Positions 22,466-30,940 are shown, counted from the stretch's first letter. The stretch: DNA of 33,015 nt from Cellulomonas hominis (GCF_901521055.1 NZ_CABEGA010000049.1:1-33015); one strand, 5' to 3'. Notes: generated by a model from the letters alone, not told the origin. Translations and numbers: made by a program.

Positions 22466-23952
22466 CGCCCTCGTCCTTCGCCCGTGTCGTCCAGGTCGTC
22501 CGTGAGTGTGGTGACCGCGCCGAACGCGAACCGGCGGCGTGTCCCGTCGGGGCGCACCGCGTCGACGAACGCGACCTCGTCGGTCTCCGTCATGCCCCGC
22601 TGGTGCGCGATCTCCAGCAGCCCGAGCAGGTCCACCGGCCGCCGGAGCGCCACCGGGGCCGCGTTGAACGCCGCCGCCACGTCGACGGTGCCGTCCGGGT
22701 CGCCGTGCCGCGCGAGGTGTGCGCCCAGGTCGGCATAGTGCGGGCCGCCCCACGCGAGCGCCTCGTCCGCGCCGTCCAGGTCCTCGTCGCCCCACTCGGC
22801 GAGCGGGTCCGGCGGCTCGGCGGGGCGCAGGTCGCCGGCGGTCTGGCGCAGGTGGTCGACCTCTGCGACGGGCAGCCGGCGCAGCGGCTCGACCGCCTGC
22901 CCGCGCCGCGAGCGCGGCATCCACGCCTGCAGGCCGCTCATCACGTCGCGCAGCAGGTCGTCCACCTGCCGGTCGCGCAGCGGGTCGTGGTTGCGGACCT
23001 GCGCGGTGATGACGTACGACGCCTCGCGCTGCGCCGCGAACACCTGCTCCAGGCCCTGCTCGATGCGCCGGCCGATCTCCCGCAGCTCGGTGCGCTGCTG
23101 CGCGGGCAGCCGCCGCGTGAACCGGTGCCGCAGCACCACGCCCAGCTGGCTGGACAGCCCGTCCAGCCGCTGCGGGTCGCCGATCAGCCGCAGCGCGCCG
23201 GCGAACGCGCGCCCCTCGGTGGTCGACTCCATCACGTGCTCGCCGCGCTCCAGGTACTCGCGCAGCACGTCGCCGGTCGGGCGCTCGTCCTGCCGCAGGG
23301 CCGTGACCACGTCGCGCTGCATCGCCTTGATCGACTCGGCGACGCGGGCGAAGTCCGCGGGCAGCTCCCGCACGAGGTGCAGGACGTTCTCCGCCTCCTC
23401 CAGCAGGGTCTCCTCGTCGACGGGCTCGACCGCCCCGGTCCGCTGCACCCGGTCGAGCTCGGCCTGCAGCCGGGCGATCTCGGCGTCGAGCCGCGCCATC
23501 CGCACGAGCACGTCGGGGTCGGCGTCCTCCGCCAGCCGCTCCACCGCGTCGAGCAGGGTCCGCACCCGCGACTGCGACACCCGGGCGCGCCCGCCGCCGG
23601 CCCGGCCCGCGACCTCCAGCGCACCGACGGCGTGCGCGGACAGCTGGTACACCTCGACGTCGTCGTCCAGCACCTGCCGCACCAGCCAGCCCGCGTCGGC
23701 CCACTGGCGGCACAGGTCGCGCGCGGTGCCGACCGGCAGCTCGTCCCCGTGGCCCGCGGCCCGTAGCTGGTCGAGCGCGTCGGCGACCTCCGTGTGCGCG
23801 TCGGCCACCGGCACGGTGGGGCGCTCCGCGGTGAACACCAGCGACAGCAGCGACACGACGAGGGGGGCGTGCCGCTTGTGGAGCAGGTCCAGCATGGGGT
23901 TCTGGAACGCCCGGACAGCGCCCAGGTACGCCCCTTCGGCACGAGTGATCAT
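22462..23952 (-). CDS. jetA: JetA / MksF-like kleisin subunit (DUF3375)
   Basis: The protein has 496 residues, the usual length of DUF3375. The N-terminus ([26 protein letters not shown]) and the central [15 protein letters not shown] and [22 protein letters not shown] stretches are typical. It acts as the kleisin linking the JetC heads. It is the first gene of a three-gene operon. The ATG at 23952 has no ribosome binding site; AGCGTA on the plus strand (TACGCT as -10, 23961-23966) ends eight bases before it, so a leaderless message is likely. The upstream neighbour is an unrelated acetyltransferase and no jetD is found on either side. Confidence 0.88.
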   Translation of the reverse strand: MITRAEGAYLGAVRAFQNPMLDLLHKRHAPLVVSLLSLVFTAERPTVPVADAHTEVADALDQLRAAGHGDELPVGTARDLCRQWADAGWLVRQVLDDDVEVYQLSAHAVGALEVAGRAGGGRARVSQSRVRTLLDAVERLAEDADPDVLVRMARLDAEIARLQAELDRVQRTGAVEPVDEETLLEEAENVLHLVRELPADFARVAESIKAMQRDVVTALRQDERPTGDVLREYLERGEHVMESTTEGRAFAGALRLIGDPQRLDGLSSQLGVVLRHRFTRRLPAQQRTELREIGRRIEQGLEQVFAAQREASYVITAQVRNHDPLRDRQVDDLLRDVMSGLQAWMPRSRRGQAVEPLRRLPVAEVDHLRQTAGDLRPAEPPDPLAEWGDEDLDGADEALAWGGPHYADLGAHLARHGDPDGTVDVAAAFNAAPVALRRPVDLLGLLEIAHQRGMTETDEVAFVDAVRPDGTRRRFAFGAVTTLTDDLDDTGEGRGR

Positions 23953-23960
23953 CGCCGGAC

Positions 23961-23966
23961 AGCGTA
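23961..23966 (-). promoter_or_regulatory. -10 element of the jetABC operon
   Basis: TACGCT on the minus strand, eight bases before the jetA ATG, with no Shine-Dalgarno sequence between. -35 weak. Confidence 0.4.
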
Positions 23967-24014
23967 GGTGAGACGCGAGGGGGTCCGTGACCGCGCCAGG
24001 TGACCTCGACGGGG

Positions 24015-25238
24015 TCAGGCGACGACCTGCGCGAGCGCGAGCACCCGGTCGAGCTCCTCCGAGTACGCGGGCACGAGCGGCGCGACGACCGCCCGGGCGC
24101 CGAGGCCGAACCGCTGGGCCACCGGCGCGGCCCGGACCGCGGTGCGGGACACCAGGCCGCGCGTCGACACCAGCAGGTCGACGTGCTCGCGGCGGTCCGG
24201 GTAGGTCTGGCCACCGGTGACGTACCGGGCGTCGAACGCGGGGTCCAGCACGTCCGCGTCCGTGGCGGCGAACACGTGCGTCATCTCCGCGAGCCGGCCG
24301 ATCGCGCCGGGGCTGAACCGTGCGTGCTGCTCGGCGTACGCGTCGAGGAAGCCGAAGTACGCGCCGCCCGACCGCAGGCTGTACCCCATCCACAGCGTCT
24401 CGCCGCCGGCCGCGAGCCGGAGCACCAGCGCGTCGCCGGACCGGCGGAACCCCGACACGACGTCGTGGAACCACCGGTGGGCCACCGGGTCGAGGCGCAG
24501 CGCGGCGCCGCCCTGCGCCGCGTCGCCCTTCCACCCCGCCGCCTGCAGCGCGACGAAGTCCCGCTCCGCGTCGGTGTCCGCGCTCACGTCGTGCAGCTCC
24601 AGGTCGCCGCCCGCCGCCCGCGCGAGGGCACGGGCGCGGCGGCCCACGTCCTTGCGGCGACCGGCGCCCATGTGGTCGCACGCGAGCGGCGGGTCGACCA
24701 CGGGACCGGCCGCCGGCGGCACGCGCCGGTCGACGGCGACGCCCGCGCGGGAGGCGAACGCCGACACCGACCGGCTGCGCTCGTGCACGAGCATCGACGC
24801 GCGCCCGATCACCTCGGTGAGGGCGTCGGCGAGCGGCCCGTCGGCCGGGAAGTGCTGCAGCTGCACGAGCCCGGGCAGCCCGAGCGGGCGCAGGCCGGTC
24901 AGCAGCGCCTGCAGGGCGTCGACCTCGCGGCCCGCCCGCACCAGGGGGTGGTGGCGGTCGGAGTGGGTGGTCATGAACGCCCCGCCGGTCGTCGCCGCGC
25001 GGACCGGCACGCCGGGCGCGACCGCCTTCGTCGTGACGGCGAGCACCGCCAGCCACTCCCCGCGCTCCTGCACCACGACGAGGCGCAGGTCCGCAGCCTC
25101 CCGCCCGCGGTGCCGCGCGGGCAGCAGGAACCGCGGGTCCAGGTAGACGTTCGGCTCGGCGGCGGAGTCCGCGAGCCGCCGCCACGCCCGCGCGTCGGGG
25201 TCGGTCACCTCGGTCAGGGCGATCAGCCGGGTGTGCAC
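24015..25238 (-). CDS. GNAT-fold acyltransferase (Acetyltransf_6, CelD/BcsL-like)
   Basis: The protein has 407 residues. The C-terminal half contains the diagnostic [37 protein letters not shown] and [21 protein letters not shown] stretches of the BioF2-like acetyltransferase domain, related to FemAB transferases. No membrane segment. Substrates in this group are mostly unknown (cell-envelope polysaccharides or lipids are typical). GTG 25238 follows GGAGG at five bases. The region upstream to 25498 (260 bp) holds its promoter and a tandem repeat. Confidence 0.78.
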   Translation of the reverse strand: MHTRLIALTEVTDPDARAWRRLADSAAEPNVYLDPRFLLPARHRGREAADLRLVVVQERGEWLAVLAVTTKAVAPGVPVRAATTGGAFMTTHSDRHHPLVRAGREVDALQALLTGLRPLGLPGLVQLQHFPADGPLADALTEVIGRASMLVHERSRSVSAFASRAGVAVDRRVPPAAGPVVDPPLACDHMGAGRRKDVGRRARALARAAGGDLELHDVSADTDAERDFVALQAAGWKGDAAQGGAALRLDPVAHRWFHDVVSGFRRSGDALVLRLAAGGETLWMGYSLRSGGAYFGFLDAYAEQHARFSPGAIGRLAEMTHVFAATDADVLDPAFDARYVTGGQTYPDRREHVDLLVSTRGLVSRTAVRAAPVAQRFGLGARAVVAPLVPAYSEELDRVLALAQVVA

Positions 25239-25281
25239 GGTGTCCTCCGGGGGGGCGTCGTCGCCGGTCGTCGCCGGGTCG

Positions 25282-25303
25282 GCATCGGTCGATGCGGACC
25301 GTA
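25282..25303 (-). promoter_or_regulatory. Possible promoter and operator of the acyltransferase gene
   Basis: A -10 candidate TACGGT (25298-25303, minus strand) lies next to a perfect 6-bp inverted repeat GCATCG-GT-CGATGC (25282-25295) that would cover the transcription start. The adjoining 25309-25326 is locally AT-richer. -35 unclear. Confidence 0.35.
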
Positions 25304-25449
25304 GCGTCCGGTTTGCCCCGTTTGTGCTGGTCCGGCGGGTGAAGCGCCCGGTGACGCGAGGCCCACGCGGGGCGGGGCCCAGGTTCGCCCGAACTGCTGA
25401 CCCCCGGACGGCGGTGTCGCCGGGCCGCCCCCGTCCGGACGGCCCTCCC

Positions 25450-25509
25450 CGTCGGGCGCGCGTCGGGCCCGCGTCGGGCCCCGCGTCAGGCCTCCGAGTC
25501 AGGCCTCCG
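25450..25509. repeat. Degenerate 11-13-bp tandem repeat running into the VOC stop codon
   Basis: Five units: CGTCGGGCGCG, CGTCGGGCCCG, CGTCGGGCCCCG, CGTCAGGCCTCCG and AGTCAGGCCTCCG. The last unit contains the stop codon of the VOC gene, and the fourth carries a second copy of its final codons and stop. Confidence 0.75.
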
Positions 25510-25885
25510 TGCCGGCCCAGTGCGGGTTCGTCATCACCCCCAGCACGTTCCCGAACGGGTCCACCACCGCGGCGGTGCGCCACCCCTCGCCCCGGGTCGT
25601 CGGGGGCTCGTGCACGTGCGCGCCCCGGTCCAGGAGCCGCGCGACCGCCTCGTCCACGTCGTCCACCGCCCAGTAGGTGTACTGCCCGCCGGGGGTGCGC
25701 TCCGCCGCGCCGGGGACGTACCGGGCGTCGACCACCCCGAACTCGTCGCCGTCCCGCCCGATCCGCCACTCCAGGTACCCGTCCCGCACGAAGTACGGCT
25801 CCTGCCCGAAGAGCTCGGTGTACCAGGCCCGGGCGGCCCCGAGGTCCGCCGCCTGGAAGTTCGACGTCGCCATCCCCTGCAGCAT
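25499..25885 (-). CDS. VOC-family (glyoxalase/bleomycin-resistance-like) protein
   Basis: The protein has 128 residues, two βαβββ modules: FQAADLGAARAWYTELFGQEP opening the first, YTYWAVDDVDEAVARLLDRGAHV and VVDPFGNVLGVM in the second. The DPFGNVLG end is typical. Metal ligands cannot be assigned with certainty. ATG 25885 has GGGAG upstream. It is divergent from the WYL regulator gene with an inverted repeat in the 103 bp between, so it is probably that regulator's target. Confidence 0.87.
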   Translation of the reverse strand: MLQGMATSNFQAADLGAARAWYTELFGQEPYFVRDGYLEWRIGRDGDEFGVVDARYVPGAAERTPGGQYTYWAVDDVDEAVARLLDRGAHVHEPPTTRGEGWRTAAVVDPFGNVLGVMTNPHWAGTEA

Positions 25886-25945
25886 GTGCTTCTCCCTCGC
25901 GCTTCACGGGCCACCGTCTGCGACCCGTGACCATGCTGCGCCGCC

Positions 25946-25970
25946 AAAGCGCTCACCTTCTGAGCACTTT
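25946..25970. promoter_or_regulatory. Inverted-repeat operator between VOC and WYL genes
   Basis: AAAGCGCTCA (25946-25955) and TGAGCACTTT (25961-25970) are inverted repeats matching at 9 of 10 positions around the spacer CCTTC. The site lies over the expected -35 region of the regulator gene. Confidence 0.65.
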
Positions 25971-25988
25971 CTGCGCGACGATGGCGTC

Positions 25989-27002
25989 ATGCGCGCAGAC
26001 CGGCTGGTCGCCACTCTCCTGGTCCTCCAGCGGCGCGGGTCCGTCACCGCCCGGGAGCTCGCGGACGAGCTCGAGACGTCGGTGTCCACTGCCCGCCGCG
26101 ACCTCGACGCGCTCTCCGCCGCGGGCCTGCCCGTCTACGCGGAGCGCGGCCGGGGCGGCGGCTGGCGGCTGCTCGGCGGCGCGCGCACGGACCTGTCCGG
26201 GCTCACGGCACCCGAGACGCTCGCCCTGTTCACGCTCCTCGGGCCGGCGGCGGCCGCGTCGCCCGACGCCCGCGCAGCGCTCCGCAAGCTCACGCGCGCG
26301 CTCCCCGCGCCGTTCCGCGACGCCGCTGAACGGGCCGCCGCGGCCGTCGCCGTCGACCCGGCGGGCTGGGGCCGGGCGCCGGTGCACGCGCCGGACGCCC
26401 TGCCCGTCCTCCAGGAGGCGATCGCCGCCCGCCGCCTGGTGCGGTTCCGGTACGCGGGCGCGACGCGGCGTGGCGATCACGCGGACGACCCTGCCGCAGG
26501 CACCCGGCTGCGCGAGGCCTCGCCGTGGGGCCTGGTCGACAAGGCGGGCGTCTGGTACCTGGTCGCCGGGACCGCCCGCGGGCGCCGGACGTTCCGCGTG
26601 GACCGCATGACCGCGGTGGACGCGGGAGCCGACGGCTCCGCCGAGGTCCCCGGCGACCTCGACCTCGCCGGGGAGTGGGACCGCGTCGTGACGGAGGTCG
26701 AGCAGCGGCGCGGCGCGGTGTCGGCGCGGGTGCGGGCGCCGCGCGCGCTGGTGGGGCCGCTGCGCGCGGCGCTCGGGGCACGGCACGTCACGACGGTCCC
26801 CGCCCCGGACGGCGACGCCGGGCCGGACGACGCCCCGACCGTGCCGCTGGACGTGACCGCGGACACCGCGGACATGCTCGCCCGCCAGCTCGCCGGCTGG
26901 GTCCCGGACGTCGAGGTGCTGGGGCCGCCGGAGGTGCGTGCCGCGCTCGTCGCGCGCGGTGCGGCGATCGTGGCCGCCTGCCGGGACGAGGCCGGGGCCT
27001 GA
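25989..27002 (+). CDS. HTH-WYL transcriptional regulator (YafY type)
   Basis: The protein has 337 residues. An N-terminal winged helix (5-60: RLVATLLVLQRRGSVTAREL, SVSTARRDLDAL) is followed by a WYL domain at about 140-215 with the WYL motif itself at 189-191 (GVWYLVAG) and the arginine-rich FRVDRM strand, then a C-terminal WCX-like extension to 335. WYL domains sense ligands, often nucleic acid or small metabolites. ATG 25989 has no ribosome binding site; GACGAT at 25977-25982 is six bases upstream and could be the -10 of a leaderless transcript. Confidence 0.9.
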   Translation: MRADRLVATLLVLQRRGSVTARELADELETSVSTARRDLDALSAAGLPVYAERGRGGGWRLLGGARTDLSGLTAPETLALFTLLGPAAAASPDARAALRKLTRALPAPFRDAAERAAAAVAVDPAGWGRAPVHAPDALPVLQEAIAARRLVRFRYAGATRRGDHADDPAAGTRLREASPWGLVDKAGVWYLVAGTARGRRTFRVDRMTAVDAGADGSAEVPGDLDLAGEWDRVVTEVEQRRGAVSARVRAPRALVGPLRAALGARHVTTVPAPDGDAGPDDAPTVPLDVTADTADMLARQLAGWVPDVEVLGPPEVRAALVARGAAIVAACRDEAGA

Positions 27003-27018
27003 CGCTCGACGTGGCGGG

Positions 27019-27870
27019 TCAGGCCGTCGCGCGCGTGTGCGCGAGCAACCGGTCGACGAGCACCGGCCAGGCCCGCCGGGGCGGCACCCCGTGGCCCGCG
27101 TCCGGGACGACGAGGAGGTCCGCGCGGGGGATCTCCGCGGCGAGCGCGCGCCCGTGCGGCAGCGGGAAGAACGGGTCGTCGTCGCCGTGCACGACCAGCG
27201 CCGGCGCGGCGATCCCGCCCAGCCGGTGGCGCCAGACCGGGCCGGGAGCCATGACGTAGTGGTTCGTCCGCGCGCGCAGGTCGGTCGCGCGGGCGACCGT
27301 CCGCTGGGTCACGTCCTGCTGCACGTCGGCCTCGAAACCGCCCCGCTGATACGCCCGCTCCTCCTCCACGAGGTACGCCACCACGGCGGCCGGGTCGGAC
27401 CAGTCGGGCTCCGGCGGCCCGGCGGCGAACGCGTCGGCCGCGGGACCCGGCAGGTCGTCCGCCTCCTGGCCCGGCGCACCCGGCGTGCAGCTGAGCAGCG
27501 TGAGGCTCAGCACGCGGCCGGGGTGGTCCAGCGCGAGGAGCTGCGCGACGGACCCGCCCATCGACAGCCCGACCAGGTGCGCCCCGGCGACGCCCTCCGC
27601 GTCCAGGAGCCCGACGACGTCGCCCACCAGGTCCGGCAGCCCGTAGCCGGGGTGCCCCAGCGGCCACGTGGTCGACCTGCCCGTGTCCCGCCAGTCGAAC
27701 CGGATCACGCGACGGTCCCGCGCGAGCCGCTCGACCAGCCCGTCCGGCCACGCGTCGAGCGAGCACGCGGCGCCGTGCGCCAGCAGCAGCACCGGCGCGC
27801 CCGGCGGGCCCGTGACGTCGGCGCACACCGACGCCCCGGGCAGGTCGACGACCCGCTCCGCACGAGGCAC
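27019..27870 (-). CDS. Alpha/beta-fold hydrolase
   Basis: The protein has 283 residues, a plain alpha/beta hydrolase: LLLAHGAACSLDAW (oxyanion HG), GLSMGG with nucleophile Ser103, VVHGDDDPFFP with the acid Asp, and PDAGHGVP with the His. No signal peptide. The substrate is unknown; such enzymes include esterases, haloperoxidase-like hydrolases and 3-oxoadipate enol-lactonases. GTG 27870 is directly preceded by a 6-bp inverted repeat (GCGACC 27871-27876 and GGTCGC 27885-27890). Confidence 0.88.
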   Translation of the reverse strand: MPRAERVVDLPGASVCADVTGPPGAPVLLLAHGAACSLDAWPDGLVERLARDRRVIRFDWRDTGRSTTWPLGHPGYGLPDLVGDVVGLLDAEGVAGAHLVGLSMGGSVAQLLALDHPGRVLSLTLLSCTPGAPGQEADDLPGPAADAFAAGPPEPDWSDPAAVVAYLVEEERAYQRGGFEADVQQDVTQRTVARATDLRARTNHYVMAPGPVWRHRLGGIAAPALVVHGDDDPFFPLPHGRALAAEIPRADLLVVPDAGHGVPPRRAWPVLVDRLLAHTRATA

Positions 27871-27938
27871 GCGACCATCGTCGCGGTCGCCCCGCGGCAG
27901 CGCGAGCCCCGGGACGCACCGCCCTCTGGAGAGCCGGA

Positions 27939-27986
27939 ACGAGCGAACCCCCGGTCTGCGTCTCCGCGGACCGGGGGTTCGTTCGT
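27939..27986 (-). terminator. Terminator of the tRNA-Leu transcript
   Basis: An 18-bp stem (27939-27956 with 27969-27986) with one mismatch and a 12-base loop. It begins 15 bases past the tRNA 3' end and separates the tRNA from the hydrolase gene. Confidence 0.75.
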
Positions 27987-28001
27987 CGCTGTCTCAACGA
28001 G

Positions 28002-28084
28002 TGTCCGGAGGGGGACTTGAACCCCCACGCCCTTTCGGGCACTAGCACCTCAAGCTAGCGCGTCTGCCATTCCGCCACCCGGAC
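28002..28084 (-). tRNA. tRNA-Leu, anticodon GAG
   Basis: A complete class II tRNA of 83 nt. The acceptor stem pairs GTCCGGG with TCCGGAC plus discriminator A; the D-arm lies in GGCGGAATGGCAGACGC; the anticodon stem CTAGC/GCTAG encloses TTGAGGT, giving anticodon GAG (codon CUC); the variable arm is GCCC-GAAA-GGGC; the T-arm is GGGGG-TTCAAGT-CCCCC. CCA is not encoded. No duplicated 3' end that would mark an integrated element was found nearby. Confidence 0.97.
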
Positions 28085-28151
28085 AGGGTGTCTCCCGACC
28101 GTCCTCCGAGGCGCACACCGGCGCCCCGACGACCCGTCAGGTGCGGAAGAG

Positions 28152-28160
28152 AACTTAGCA
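28152..28160 (-). promoter_or_regulatory. Extended -10 promoter of tRNA-Leu
   Basis: Minus strand TGC-TAAGTT: -10 TAAGTT at 28152-28157 with the TG of an extended -10 (TGn). It gives a leader of about 60 nt. No strong -35, which fits an extended -10 promoter. Confidence 0.55.
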
Positions 28161-28264
28161 CGGAGTGGCGCCCGAGCATGCATCCGCAGGTGAGAGCAGA
28201 CTGGCGACGACCCCGGGCGCCGTGAGCCCGCGGGAGACGTGAACGGCCCGGAGGTGGTGCGCGG

Positions 28265-29509
28265 ATGGCTGACCAGAACGTGGGCGCCGACCGGTACGGG
28301 TCCGACCGCACGGGCACGGGACGGCCGACGGCCCCGGTGGGCGCCGCACCGCGCCGGGTCGCCGGTCAGCGACGGGGTGCACCCGGGCCCGGCAGCGACG
28401 ACGGCGTCCCCCGGTGGCTGCGCACGTCCGCGGGCGTGACGTGGCGGCTGCTCGTGCTGCTCGCCGGCGTCGGCGTCGTGTTCTACGGGACCGCGCAGGT
28501 GCAGCTGCTGTTCGTCGCCGTGTTCATCGGGTTCGTGTTCACCGCCGTGCTCCGGCCCGTCGTGGACCTCTACGCCCGCGTCATGCCGCGGGGGCTCGCG
28601 ACCGCGCTCGGGCTCCTGTCGGGCTTCCTGGTGCTGGCCGGCATGGTGTTCTACGTCGGCTACTCGGTCGCGAACCAGTGGCAGAACCTGTCCGAGCAGT
28701 TCGGCGACGGCATCGACCAGATCGTCGACTGGCTCGAGCACGGCCCGCTGCCCGTGTCGATCACCAACGAGCAGATCGCCGAGTGGATCGACACCGGCCG
28801 CGAGTGGGTGCAGCAGCACGCAGGCGACCTCGCCGGGCAGGCGGCCGAGTCGGCCGGGTCGGTCGTCGAGGTGTTCACCGCCCTGGCGCTGGCGGTCTTC
28901 TGCGCGGTGTTCTTCCTCGCGCGCGGGTCGGAGATGTGGACCTGGTTCGTCAACCAGCTCCCCACGTCGGCGCGCGACTCCTGGAAGACCGCCGGCGGGG
29001 CCGGTTGGTACACGTTCTCCGGGTACACGCGGGGCATCGTCATCATCGCCGTCACCGACGGGCTGCTCGCGTTCGTCCTGCTCTCGATCATCGGGGTGCC
29101 GCTCGCCGCGCCGCTGGCCGTCCTGGTGCTGATCGGCGCCTTCATCCCCCTGATCGGCGCCCCCGCCGCCATGGTCATCGCGATGATCGTGGCCCTCGCG
29201 GCCAACGGCCCGCTGCAGGCGGCGCTCGTGGGAGCCGGGATCGCGCTGATCGGTCAGTTCGAGGGCCACGTCCTGCAGCCGATGGTCATGGGCAAGCAGG
29301 TGTCCCTGCACCCGGTCGTCGTCGCCCTCGCCGTCGCCGGTGGCACCCTGACCGCCGGGATCCTCGGCGCGGTCATCGCCGTGCCGCTCGTCTCCGTGGC
29401 CTGGGCGATCTACTCGCGGTTCCACCAGCTGGACCCGCCGATGGACCCCGAGGAGGCCACGGAGGACGTGGAGCCCGTCGACGAGGACGGCGCGGCAGCG
29501 GGGGCCTGA
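28265..29509 (+). CDS. AI-2E family transporter (PerM-like)
   Basis: The protein has 414 residues. A disordered Gly/Arg/Pro-rich N-terminus of about 55 residues precedes eight hydrophobic stretches. The order is that of the family: two early helices, a large soluble loop (about 135-195), then LALAVFCAVFFL, the conserved SGYTRGIVIIAVTDG block, IGAFIPLIGAPAAM and LIGQFEGHVLQPMVMGKQVSLHPVVV. An acidic C-terminal tail ends the protein. Members include the AI-2 exporter TqsA and Na+/H+ antiporters; the substrate is not predictable. ATG 28265 with GGAGG at 28250-28254. Confidence 0.92.
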   Translation: MADQNVGADRYGSDRTGTGRPTAPVGAAPRRVAGQRRGAPGPGSDDGVPRWLRTSAGVTWRLLVLLAGVGVVFYGTAQVQLLFVAVFIGFVFTAVLRPVVDLYARVMPRGLATALGLLSGFLVLAGMVFYVGYSVANQWQNLSEQFGDGIDQIVDWLEHGPLPVSITNEQIAEWIDTGREWVQQHAGDLAGQAAESAGSVVEVFTALALAVFCAVFFLARGSEMWTWFVNQLPTSARDSWKTAGGAGWYTFSGYTRGIVIIAVTDGLLAFVLLSIIGVPLAAPLAVLVLIGAFIPLIGAPAAMVIAMIVALAANGPLQAALVGAGIALIGQFEGHVLQPMVMGKQVSLHPVVVALAVAGGTLTAGILGAVIAVPLVSVAWAIYSRFHQLDPPMDPEEATEDVEPVDEDGAAAGA

Positions 29510-29531
29510 AGGGTCGTGCCCCGGGGGTGCC

Positions 29532-29550
29532 GGTGCCGGGAGACGGCACC
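29532..29550 (+). terminator. Short hairpin after the AI-2E transporter gene
   Basis: GGTGCCG and CGGCACC form a 7-bp stem with a GGAGA loop, 22 bp past the stop. There is no T-tract. It may be a terminator or part of the ridA leader. Confidence 0.35.
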
Positions 29551-29585
29551 TGGTGCGTGTCAGGGGTGCGTGGAACGGTGGCGTG

Positions 29586-29987
29586 ATGGAGATCACTCGA
29601 CTGCAGCCGGCCGGGCTCGTCCAGAGCCCGGCGTTCAGCCATGTCGCCGTCGTGCCTGCAGGTGCGACGACCATCTACGTCGGCGGCCAGAACGGCGTCG
29701 ACGCCACGGGGGCGGTCGTCTCGGACGACGTCGCCGAGCAGTCCGTCCGCGCGATCGAGAACGCCGCCACCGCCCTGGAGGCCGCGGGTGCGACGCTCGC
29801 GGACGTCGTGCAGTGGACCGTGCTGCTCGTCCAGGACGCCGACCTCGGTGCGGCGTACGGGGCGATCGCACCGCGGCTCGCCGGACCCGGGGCGCCGCCG
29901 CTGGTGTCGGCCGCGCGGGTCGCGGGGCTCGGGGTGCCCGGGGCGCTCATCGAGGTGAGCGCGATCGCGGCGGTGGTGCCGGGCTGA
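29586..29987 (+). CDS. RidA-family protein (enamine/imine deaminase-like)
   Basis: The protein has 133 residues, one YjgF/RidA domain: IYVGGQNGVDATGAVVS, QSVRAIENAATALEAAGATLADVVQWTVLL and GVPGALIEVSAIAAV. RidA enzymes hydrolyse reactive 2-aminoacrylate-type enamines; the active-site Arg of archetypal members is not clearly conserved here, so another Rid subfamily is possible. ATG 29586 was chosen because homology starts there; no good ribosome binding site. Confidence 0.88.
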   Translation: MEITRLQPAGLVQSPAFSHVAVVPAGATTIYVGGQNGVDATGAVVSDDVAEQSVRAIENAATALEAAGATLADVVQWTVLLVQDADLGAAYGAIAPRLAGPGAPPLVSAARVAGLGVPGALIEVSAIAAVVPG

Positions 29988-30028
29988 CGGACGGGCGGCG
30001 TGGCCCTGGCCGTCGGCGCGAGGGGCTG

Positions 30029-30928
30029 CTAGGCCGTGGGCGTCCCGAGCGTGGTCAACGCCTCGTCGAGCGCCGCGACGCCGTCACGGTCGACGGGGCG
30101 CAGCGGTGCCGGCAGGACGCCGACGTCGACGCCGACGAGCCGCGCGACGGCGTGCACGGCACGCGGGCCACCCAGCGCGGCGACGCGCTCGGCGAACGGC
30201 GCGAGCCGGGACATCAGCGCGCCCGCGTCGTCGGCGCGGCCCTGCGCTGCCGCCGTCGCGACGGCGACGTACCAGTCGGGCAGCACGCTGGCCAGGCCGG
30301 AGTGCCAGGTGCGCGCTCCGGCGAGCAGGCCCACGACGCCGAGGACGTCGCCGCTGCAGCCGATCTCGACGTGCTCGGGGACAGTGGCGGTGAGCGCTCG
30401 GACCCGGTCGCGCAGCTCGGCGGCGTCGCTCCCCCGGTCCTTCACGCCGCCGACGCCGGGGACGGCCGCCGCGCGGGCGAGGGCGTCCACGGAGTAGCGG
30501 AAGCTCGTGCTCACGGGGTTGTGGTAGATCCACACCGGGACCTGCGCGGCGTCGGCGACCTCCTCGACCAGGTCCAGCACCTCGGCTTCGGTGAGCGGCA
30601 GGTAGGCGAGCGTCGGCAGCAGCACGGCCGCGACCCCGGCGCGCTCGGCGACGATCGTGTGCATGAGGACCTCGTCGGTGGTGAACGCCCCGACGCCGGC
30701 GACGACCGGCACCCGGCCGTCGGCGACGGCGACGGCCGCCTCGACCACGCGCGTCCGCTCCGGCGCGGTGAGGTAGGGGTACCCGCCGGTGCTGCCGAGC
30801 ACGGCGATCCCTGAGGCGCCGGCCCGGATCGCGCGGTCCGCGAGCTCCTCGAGCGGCTCGGTGCGCACGTCGCCCTCGGGGCCGCGCGGGGTGGGGAGGT
30901 AGGCGACGAGTGGGCCGAGGAGGGGCAT
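30029..30928 (-). CDS. Dihydrodipicolinate synthase family aldolase
   Basis: The protein has 299 residues, a DapA/NanA-type TIM barrel. GSTGGYPYL at 45-53 replaces the usual GTTGE loop, Tyr135 (WIYHNP) and the Schiff-base Lys163 (GVKD) are present. The loop difference argues against true lysine biosynthesis; N-acetylneuraminate lyase-like or keto-deoxy sugar aldolases are alternatives. The ATG at 30928 lies six bases from a -10 TACACT (30935-30940, minus strand), with no ribosome binding site, so it is probably leaderless. Confidence 0.88.
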   Translation of the reverse strand: MPLLGPLVAYLPTPRGPEGDVRTEPLEELADRAIRAGASGIAVLGSTGGYPYLTAPERTRVVEAAVAVADGRVPVVAGVGAFTTDEVLMHTIVAERAGVAAVLLPTLAYLPLTEAEVLDLVEEVADAAQVPVWIYHNPVSTSFRYSVDALARAAAVPGVGGVKDRGSDAAELRDRVRALTATVPEHVEIGCSGDVLGVVGLLAGARTWHSGLASVLPDWYVAVATAAAQGRADDAGALMSRLAPFAERVAALGGPRAVHAVARLVGVDVGVLPAPLRPVDRDGVAALDEALTTLGTPTA

Positions 30929-30934
30929 CGTCGC

Positions 30935-30940
30935 AGTGTA
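30935..30940 (-). promoter_or_regulatory. -10 element of the DapA-like gene, leaderless
   Basis: TACACT on the minus strand, then six bases, then ATG. The -35 is poor. Confidence 0.45.

Noticed and set aside
25432..25441. CGTCCGGACG palindrome in the acyltransferase/VOC intergenic region
   Set aside because: A 10-bp GC palindrome is expected often by chance here and is not linked to a promoter.
28002..28084. tRNA-Leu as an integration (att) site for a mobile element
   Set aside because: I found no second copy of the tRNA 3' end and no integrase in the window.
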